Position numbers and translations under genes: made by a program
Assembly (NCBI RefSeq): GCF_006715045.1
Contig: NZ_VFML01000002.1
Location: forward strand, 62,001-126,000
Direction: 5' to 3'
From: Amycolatopsis cihanbeyliensis
Lineage (GTDB): Bacteria; Actinomycetota; Actinomycetes; Mycobacteriales; Pseudonocardiaceae
Length of the DNA stretch: 64,000 nt
Part shown: positions 58,701 to 64,000 of the stretch, piece after piece
Position numbering within the stretch: position 1 is the stretch's first letter
How the letters are laid out: every line of letters starts with the position of its first letter
Notes under the pieces: generated by a model
What the model saw: only the letters and a program-made list of their open reading frames with translations
Databases searched by the model: none
Told to the model about the DNA's origin: nothing

Positions 58701-60594
58701 CACCGTGCCCAACCTGCGGGGAATCGTACTGAGCCCGGATGGTCGCCGGCTCGCCGTCACGAACGACCGGGGCGGGGTCACGGTCTGGGACCTCGAGCAG
58801 CACACCGGCCCGCTGCCCCTGCGACCATCCGATGTGGACGGCATCGACGCCACCACCCGGATCCGCAGCGCGGGCTTCTCGGCGGACGGCACGATCCTGG
58901 TCCTCACCCTGGGCCGGGACGAGTCCGCACCCGGCCAGGTCGAGGTGTGGGACGTGTCGGCGCGGGAGCCGAGGACGGAGGGTTTCCCGACCCCGCCCGG
59001 GGTGACGAGCACCGACGTGCGGCTGATCGACGCCGCCGAGGGCAACGCCTGGTTCCTCGAACACCGGGGCGACCGGACCCGGCACGCGGTGCTGCGCGAC
59101 CTGACCACCGGCGAGGTGTCGCGCGAGGCACCCGCCGACGCGATCACCCCGGACGGGCTGCTGGTGCGCTGCGTGAGCGGCCCCGCAGGGGGCACGCTCT
59201 CCGTGCACGAACCGGGCAGCGCGGCGGCCCGGCACACCGAGCCGGTCCCGAACTGTCCCGACCCGGACTCGGCGGGGCTCACCGACCTCGGCGGCCGGTA
59301 CGCCGTCCTCGGCGGCGCCCCGGGCGCGGACGCGTTTCGCCGGCTCAACCTGATCGACCTGCACACCGGGCAGAACTACCTGCCGCGTCCGCCACCACGC
59401 ACCGGCAGGGCCCGCCCGGACAGCCTCAACGGGCGGGCGTCCGCGGACATCGTCGCGGTCCCCGACGAGTCCGGAGTGCCGACCATGTTCGTGTTCGGCA
59501 CCGGCGCGCTGTTTCGCGTCCAGGCGGCAGGCCCCGCCGATGATCTCGCCCGGTTCGGGCCGGTGACCCGCCCGGAGGCCGCCGCGCTCGGCCCGGACGG
59601 CCGGATCATGGCCATGCTGACCGAGCGGGACCCCGGGCTGCCCGGCGGGCACTACGGCCTGCTGACCGTGGACCTCGGCACCCAGCGCATCGCGGCCTAC
59701 TCGCGAACCAGTGGGGCGGATCTCGACCTCGGCGCGAACCCGCGGCTGGCGTTCGGCCCGGAGGGCAGGCATGTCTTCGCGATCGGCGACACCGGCACCC
59801 TGTACGTGCTGTCCGCCACCGACCTCACCGTGCTGCGCACGTTCCCGCTCCAACCACCCCCCGGCGGCAGGCCGGAGACCGCCGCGGACCAGCGAACCTC
59901 GATCGTCCCGCTGTCCGCCGACGAGGTCGCGGTGCTCCGGGGCAACGACCTGGCCCGGTGGGAGATCAGCACCGGCGAGGACCTCGGGATGGCACCCTCG
60001 CCGCTGGCGTCCACGCTCGCGGTGGCGGGCGAGATGACGGCCCGGCGGTGGCCCCTCGACCCCGGCCGGATGCTGACCACCTCCACGCAGGGCGTCCACT
60101 TGTGGAACATGATGGACGAACGGCTGGTGCGCGCCTTCCAACCCCTACCGGGCAACCCACCCCCGGTGCTGCTGCCCGACCGGCGCCAGCCGCGGGTGGC
60201 CGTGCACTACCGGGAGGCCGGGCGGCTGGAGATCTGGAACCCGGACGCCAACGGTGCGGCATTCCAGCCCCTCCCGGTACCCGGCGATCGCACGCCGGTG
60301 GCGTTCACGCACACCGACAAGCTGATCACCGCCTCCGGGGAGGGCGAGTTGCGGGTCTGGGACCTGGCCACCGGCGGCCAGGTCGCGAGCGTCCACCTCC
60401 CCGGCGAACCCGCGAACTGGTCACGGCACGGGGACACGCTGACCGCCGTCACGGCGAACGGCCCATTGTCGGTGCGGTTGGACCCCGAGCACTGGATGGA
60501 GCACCTGTGCCGGATCAACGATCGGGACTACACCGCGGAAGAACGCGCGTCCCTGCCGGCCGGGGCCGACCCCGGCCGGCCGTGCGCGCGGTGA
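55771..60594 (+). CDS. TIR - double P-loop (STAND) - membrane helix - beta-propeller protein
   Basis: A 1607-residue protein. Residues 1-150 are a TIR domain (GGVFVNYRTGDGDFAATL, LAVVGPRWHAE) with the NADase glutamate at position 90 in WVYREL. A first P-loop is VTGPAGQGKTRLA (213-220), with LLAVVDGAE as Walker B. A second NTPase of nSTAND1 type follows: CPYRGLRPFQEQDARFFHGRE, IGASGSGKSSLVRAG (about 455), VLFVDQFEELV. One membrane helix (ALIGVLAVATTVLAGIAV, about 842-863) precedes 740 residues of WD40-like repeats. TTG 55771 has GGGAGG upstream. The likely role is ligand-triggered immunity or cell death. Confidence 0.85.
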   Translation: MGGVFVNYRTGDGDFAATLITRILSARFGAEHVFLASRSIRPGEDFAETILKHLAQCDVLLAVVGPRWHAEPPGRGQGAAATADDWVYRELVEAFRHGLRVIPVFLDHRGSLSEAELPAEIAALARCQFLRLSHRNDTRDLARLVDELTNLVPSLVLARAFSTAAVASRGLKPSAWLRPEYEILPFAGRDDERADLLTWVKTPAAVSARLVTGPAGQGKTRLALRLCHELGGEGWVTGMVHETATGADLASTSKLDSPLLAVVDGAEHRGEQVHALAAALLERPATAPPARLLLLGRDAGEWLHRLRTRAEDRVAGLFRTLEEYPLAPLVGTEAERHREFRRAVAGYARYLDLPPGDHTPPDLAHPRYGSARVLHAAALLALLEEHTGHTGAGDRHPEAVPAPDAELHRAARPECPYRGLRPFQEQDARFFHGRERQVQQLVELTGDHPMIMVIGASGSGKSSLVRAGLLPSLRRQNVAITVFRPSPGIAPADLLAHALTPIVGGQRAAPRTPGEVALLADAVVESVGHLVLFVDQFEELVAAEPQAARELLHLVAGLVRAAPTLPAGTPALRAVLTGRSADLDEVLTSELAPLLRTVSVPRMGTEDLRTAITGPPELPLVSFEPGLVDRIIADAADAPGQLPLVEFALTRLWEDQQGAMLTHRAYDQQGGVAGALAAYAQEVYERKLLPRERPLAERLLVQLARPGEDGGFTLTPARLDRLDPDSRALAGTLAAHHLVVLRDDPGQPEVVALTHEALVQQWRQLREWLVAAQDFRSWQEQLRTTLEQWRRSGRDHATLLRGAPLAAAEDWLETQPGQLTGEEREYITTSRRHERRGQRQRRLITALIGVLAVATTVLAGIAVNRNQELSDQLRRAAAISLAQEAQQRAATNPRTALQLAQAAWRHDPGRPEAYGALLQQYLTHAGVEEVRTGLWSGAVAEVAVTGDGGTTVIAEEGGRITAWTDLFGGEPRSWFLATVPNLRGIVLSPDGRRLAVTNDRGGVTVWDLEQHTGPLPLRPSDVDGIDATTRIRSAGFSADGTILVLTLGRDESAPGQVEVWDVSAREPRTEGFPTPPGVTSTDVRLIDAAEGNAWFLEHRGDRTRHAVLRDLTTGEVSREAPADAITPDGLLVRCVSGPAGGTLSVHEPGSAAARHTEPVPNCPDPDSAGLTDLGGRYAVLGGAPGADAFRRLNLIDLHTGQNYLPRPPPRTGRARPDSLNGRASADIVAVPDESGVPTMFVFGTGALFRVQAAGPADDLARFGPVTRPEAAALGPDGRIMAMLTERDPGLPGGHYGLLTVDLGTQRIAAYSRTSGADLDLGANPRLAFGPEGRHVFAIGDTGTLYVLSATDLTVLRTFPLQPPPGGRPETAADQRTSIVPLSADEVAVLRGNDLARWEISTGEDLGMAPSPLASTLAVAGEMTARRWPLDPGRMLTTSTQGVHLWNMMDERLVRAFQPLPGNPPPVLLPDRRQPRVAVHYREAGRLEIWNPDANGAAFQPLPVPGDRTPVAFTHTDKLITASGEGELRVWDLATGGQVASVHLPGEPANWSRHGDTLTAVTANGPLSVRLDPEHWMEHLCRINDRDYTAEERASLPAGADPGRPCAR

Positions 60595-60600
60595 CCACCC

Positions 60601-63480
60601 TCACCGGCAGCGCACCCCGCGGCAGCCGGCCGGGTCACCGGTGGACACGTTGCCCCCGCCGTCCACGACCGACCCCGGCTCCGCGTTGATCCCGTACCGG
60701 ACATTGCCCCTCGTCCGGTTGTCCGACACGGTGATCAGGCTGTCCGGGTGTACCGCCTCGACCCGCAGCCCGTCCGGCCCCGGCCCGTCCTCCCCCGGGG
60801 TGCCGTTGCCGAGGAACTCGTTGCGGGAGATCTCCACCGGGCCGATCGGGTTGACCGCTTCCGGGCTGATGAACATGCCGTACCCGCGGGTTCCGGTGAA
60901 GGTGTTCCCGGTGATCGTGCCCTCCCCGGAGAACAGGATGAGCGCCCGCATACCGGAATCCTTGAACAGGTTGCCGGATACGTTGAACGAGAACGACAGG
61001 TCCAGTGCCCAGTTCCCGGATATCACGTTGTCCACGACATCCGTGTGTTTCGCGCTCGCGCTGCCCAGGGTGCTGATCTCGCTGTTGGTGACCGAGGCGG
61101 CGCGGCAGAACGGACCGAGGTTACCGATGCCGACCGTGCTCTCCCGCACGCTCACCATGGAACTGTCGGGTTCCTGCTCCCCGTGGTAACAACCGATGCT
61201 GTACAGGTTGACCGTGCTGCGCTGGATGACGCAGGAACTGCCGGTCGAGCAGTTGGCCAGGCTCTTGCCCGTGGTGCCGAGCAGGCTCGACTCGGTGAAC
61301 ACGGCCGAGGATCCGCCGGTGAAGGAGAACGGCTGGAAGCCGTGCACGGTGACCCCGCTCAGCCGCACGTCCCGCGCCCGGTCACCGGTGATCGCATACC
61401 GGTCGGTCTGCGCGGACGGTCCGGTCACCCCGAGATCGGTCACGGTGACCTCCGCGACATCGGTCATCTCCAGACCGGTGCGGAAGCGGGTCACCGAGCC
61501 GTTGCGGACCGCGATATCGGTGAGCCTGCCGTTCCCGGCGAGCACGATGCCCCTGGCGTGGTCGGCGGCATGCTGCGTGGTGATGGTGTGACCGTTCAGG
61601 TCGAGCTCCACATGGCTGGCCGCGACGGTCAGGGCGACCTCACCCGGGCAGGTCAGGTCCTCGGTCAGCACCGCGACGGTGGCCGTGTCGATGATGTCCC
61701 CGCAGCGCACCTCGGTGCGGTCGCGGGTCACGGTGAACCGCTCCGCGCGCCGGTCGGTGCCGGTGGGACCGGAGACCCGCAGGTGCACCAGGTAGCTGCC
61801 CGGAGTGTCGAAGGTGCGCTCGAACCGCGGACCGTCGGACCCGGTCACCCTGCCCCGCGGGCCGGTCACGGTCCACGCCCAGGCGGTCGCGCGCCCGGTG
61901 ACCTCGGCGCCGAACCGCACCGGTTGGCCCGCCAGCTGGGTCTCCGGCCGCACCAGCAGCCGGTCGATCCGTGGCGGCGCGTCCGGGGCGTCCACGACGA
62001 CCTCGGCGGCGGCGTGCGCGCGGCGCCCGGTGGTCAACTCGGCGGCGACCCGCACCGGGTGGGTTCCCGGCCGTTCCCACCGATGCCGCACGGTGGTGCC
62101 GCTCGCCCCGCCACCCGCGCCGAAGGTCCAGCGGGCAGCGCGCACCGTGGCGGCACCGTCGGCGACGACGGCGAACTCGAACTCCTCCCCCACCGTGCCA
62201 CGGGAGTCCGGCCGGACCACGATGGAGACCTCGGTGCCCGCGGCGGATCCGTCCGGACGGGGCCGGGTACCACCCGGCCCGGACACCGCCGGAAGCTCCC
62301 CCGCGCGGTCACCCGGGACCGGGCCCGGGGAGCCTTCCGCCCGCTGCCGGTCCGCGGTGCCGCGCTCCACCTCTCCCGGGTCGTACTTGGTGATCGGCCG
62401 GACGCGACCGTCGAGCCCGATCACCCCGGCTCGCTCGCTGCCCGGGTCGTTGTAGAAGACCATCCCGTCCCTGGCGAGCAGCTCGAACCGCACCGGCCGG
62501 TCGAGAAGGCGCGGGTGTGCGACCACCCTCCGGGTGTCGAGGTCGACGATCCACGCCCGCCCGGTCGAGAAGTCCGGCACCACGGCGTGCCCACCGACCG
62601 CCACCGGCGCGCCGAGCTCAGCCGGACCGCCACCCAGCCGCACGGCCGCGCAGGACCCGGCCGCCGGGGCGCAGCTCAACAGCCGCCCGCGATCGGGTAG
62701 CGCCACCAGCGCGCGTTGCCCTTCGGGGGAGTCGCTCACCGCCAGCCGCTCTCCCGGCCGCAGGTCCACCGGAATCGACCACTCGACCGCGCCGGTGCGC
62801 GGATCGAGCAGATCCGCCGTGCCCCGCGCGGGGTCCAGCAGGGCCGGCCGATCTCCCGCCATGGCGAGCCTGCTGCCCGGCGTGCCCGCCCCGGCCCGCG
62901 CGTGCCGCGCACCATCGGCGAACCAGACCAGGTCACCGGTGCGCTCGTCCACCGCCCACAGCCTGCCGTGCGTATCCACCACCGGCACGCCCTCGGCGAT
63001 CCGGGCCCGCATGGGGTAGGTGGGGCCGTTCCGCTCCAGCGTGGCGGGGTCGGTGCTGGCGAGCAGCCCCCGCCGGGGGTCCAGGGTGTAGAGCCCCCGC
63101 GGGGTGGGGAACACCGCCAGCCGCCCGCCCGCTCCCGGCAACGGGGCCACCGGGCGGGAGGGCCGCAGGGTCGCGCCGTCCACCCGCACCACCGAGTTCT
63201 CGGTGTGGTTCACCGCGTAGCCGGTGGCTCCCTGTTGCGCGGCACGCAGGTCGTTGCCAGGAGCCGCCACCGTGGCGCTGCCCGCCACCTCGGCCGACGC
63301 GCCGTCGAGCAGGGTCAGCCTGCCCACCGCGGCGGAGGCCACCCACACCTTGCCCGCGTGCAGCCGCACCTGCGGCACCTGGCGTTCCTGCTTCGCGCCG
63401 ACTACCACGAGCCCGGCCACCGAGACGATCGCCAGCACGATCCCGCCCACCGGCCGCCACCGACGCGTACCGAGGCCCAT
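60601..63480 (-). CDS. secreted PKD and right-handed beta-helix protein
   Basis: A 959-residue exported protein. The N-terminal anchor/signal is WRPVGGIVLAIVSVAGLVVVG. About 370 residues with beta-propeller-like repeats follow (VDTHGRLWAVDERTGDLVWF). Next come two PKD/Ig-like domains (VRHRWERPGTHPVRVAAEL; FDTPGSYLVHLRVSGP), and a beta-helix of over 300 residues (SHVELDLNGHTITTQHAADHARGIVL, VVDNVISGNWALDL). Beta-helices of this type are polysaccharide lyases or binding scaffolds. AGGTGAT precedes ATG 63480. It converges with the TIR gene, six bases apart, and follows a DUF4129-like gene. Confidence 0.82.
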   Translation of the reverse strand: MGLGTRRWRPVGGIVLAIVSVAGLVVVGAKQERQVPQVRLHAGKVWVASAAVGRLTLLDGASAEVAGSATVAAPGNDLRAAQQGATGYAVNHTENSVVRVDGATLRPSRPVAPLPGAGGRLAVFPTPRGLYTLDPRRGLLASTDPATLERNGPTYPMRARIAEGVPVVDTHGRLWAVDERTGDLVWFADGARHARAGAGTPGSRLAMAGDRPALLDPARGTADLLDPRTGAVEWSIPVDLRPGERLAVSDSPEGQRALVALPDRGRLLSCAPAAGSCAAVRLGGGPAELGAPVAVGGHAVVPDFSTGRAWIVDLDTRRVVAHPRLLDRPVRFELLARDGMVFYNDPGSERAGVIGLDGRVRPITKYDPGEVERGTADRQRAEGSPGPVPGDRAGELPAVSGPGGTRPRPDGSAAGTEVSIVVRPDSRGTVGEEFEFAVVADGAATVRAARWTFGAGGGASGTTVRHRWERPGTHPVRVAAELTTGRRAHAAAEVVVDAPDAPPRIDRLLVRPETQLAGQPVRFGAEVTGRATAWAWTVTGPRGRVTGSDGPRFERTFDTPGSYLVHLRVSGPTGTDRRAERFTVTRDRTEVRCGDIIDTATVAVLTEDLTCPGEVALTVAASHVELDLNGHTITTQHAADHARGIVLAGNGRLTDIAVRNGSVTRFRTGLEMTDVAEVTVTDLGVTGPSAQTDRYAITGDRARDVRLSGVTVHGFQPFSFTGGSSAVFTESSLLGTTGKSLANCSTGSSCVIQRSTVNLYSIGCYHGEQEPDSSMVSVRESTVGIGNLGPFCRAASVTNSEISTLGSASAKHTDVVDNVISGNWALDLSFSFNVSGNLFKDSGMRALILFSGEGTITGNTFTGTRGYGMFISPEAVNPIGPVEISRNEFLGNGTPGEDGPGPDGLRVEAVHPDSLITVSDNRTRGNVRYGINAEPGSVVDGGGNVSTGDPAGCRGVRCR

Positions 63481-63484
63481 GTGA

Positions 63485-64000
63485 TCACCTGATTCCTGTC
63501 GTGCCAACGTTGCCGCGCTCTCCTGCCGTGTGCCGCCCCGGGCGTAACGGCCGCGGGTCCACCGCGGCCAGCAGCCACCGTAGCGAGGGCCGGGGCGGGT
63601 ACAGCCGCATACGCAACTCGCGTTCCAGCCCCCAGGCCCTGCGGACATCGCCGTCCGCGGGTTCGGTCGGCGCGTAGGTGGCCGCGGTCGCCAGTTCGGC
63701 CAGCTCCACGGCGGGTTCCACCCGCGCGCCGAGCGCGGCCCTTGCCGCCTCGGCCGTCTCCACCGCGGTCCGCGAGACCGGTTCCCGCACCCCGCGCTCG
63801 GCGAGCCGGTCCACGGCCTCCTGCCAGGCACCCAGTGTCCTCGCGGTGTTCCCCGTGGCACCGCGCCGCCGTCGCCGCCTGCGGACCTTCGCCAGCACGA
63901 TCGACGCACCCACCAGCAGGCCGAGCGCGGGCAGCAGCACCGCGCCCCACAGCAACCACTCCCAGCTCGGGCCGGCGGAACGATCCGCGGGGGCAGGCGG
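63485..64000 (-). CDS. DUF4129/transglutaminase-like membrane protein, C-terminal part (start outside window)
   Basis: The frame runs open past the right edge, so this is the last 171 residues of a larger protein. One membrane helix (WEWLLWGAVLLPALGLLVGASIVLAKV, cited in parts: WGAVLLPALGLLVGAS) is followed by arginines (RRRRRRR) and a cytoplasmic helical domain of DUF4129 type (GAWQEAVDRLAERGV, RTAVETAEAARAALG, YAPTEPADGDVRRAW). In actinobacteria this is the usual end of TgpA-like transglutaminase-core membrane proteins. The gene ends 4 bases before the PKD gene begins and is cotranscribed with it. The enzyme part is outside the window. Confidence 0.7.
   Translation of the reverse strand, partial: PPAPADRSAGPSWEWLLWGAVLLPALGLLVGASIVLAKVRRRRRRRGATGNTARTLGAWQEAVDRLAERGVREPVSRTAVETAEAARAALGARVEPAVELAELATAATYAPTEPADGDVRRAWGLERELRMRLYPPRPSLRWLLAAVDPRPLRPGRHTAGERGNVGTTGIR

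Overview
The window is high-GC actinobacterial DNA. Supporting signs are strong G/C at third codon positions, frequent GTG and TTG starts, many 4-base ATGA/GTGA gene overlaps, a full mce operon, an MbtH protein behind an IdeR/DmdR-type iron box, a cgaac-N4-gttcg SOS box and Tat-exported glucanases. Pseudonocardiales (Amycolatopsis/Saccharopolyspora-like) is my best guess for the order; that is inference, not something seen directly.

Layout. 1-6.9 kb: end of a LamG protein, methionine genes metX-metY, a cupin-XRE regulator, a ROK regulator with an MFS exporter, and a divergent ArsR-type regulator. 7.0-14.6 kb: a compact cluster built from riboflavin/pterin-type enzymes (RibD-like reductase, creatininase-family amidohydrolase, GTP cyclohydrolase II-like, PTPS-like) with a glycosyltransferase, methyltransferase, flippase-like membrane protein, MDR dehydrogenase and CDP-alcohol phosphotransferase. 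It contains an exact-register tandem duplication of 173 bp. Two enzymes have changes at key residues, which suggests an unusual pyrimidine/pterin-derived product rather than riboflavin. 14.6-21.2 kb: lipoprotein, secreted protease, BFN nuclease, Hsp20, BCCT osmolyte carrier, small proteins, iron-boxed mbtH, a broken DUF664 gene and a pentapeptide protein. 21.3-31.5 kb: regulators, oxidoreductases, thioredoxin, ABC ATPase, GH64 glucanase and SOS-controlled DinB. 31.5-42.8 kb: a tandem-TetR (Mce3R-like) regulator divergent from yrbEA-yrbEB-mceABCDEF-mas and an acyl-CoA dehydrogenase. 43.1-48.4 kb: two overlapping globins of different families, a DivIVA-domain protein, then a free-standing adenylation enzyme, a membrane flavoprotein and an enoyl-CoA hydratase. 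48.4-53.6 kb: PspC, GH16-CBM13 glucanase, FUSC, DUF308 and a tandem universal stress protein. 53.6-64 kb: a structured 711-bp intergenic region, an XRE-TPR regulator, a 1607-residue TIR/double P-loop/membrane/beta-propeller protein, a secreted PKD-beta-helix protein, and the 3' end of a DUF4129-like gene.

How the genes work together. The most unusual parts are the pterin/pyrimidine cluster with its duplicated coupled small ORF, the giant TIR-STAND protein next to an XRE regulator (immune or cell-death-like architecture), and a family of 21-bp-period repeats with core CGGCAAAC placed directly after stop codons. The mce operon plus acyl-CoA dehydrogenase form a lipid-import unit under a local repressor. 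Several promoters look leaderless. I saw no rRNA genes, CRISPR arrays, integrases or transposases, and no tRNA gene that I could recognise by eye.
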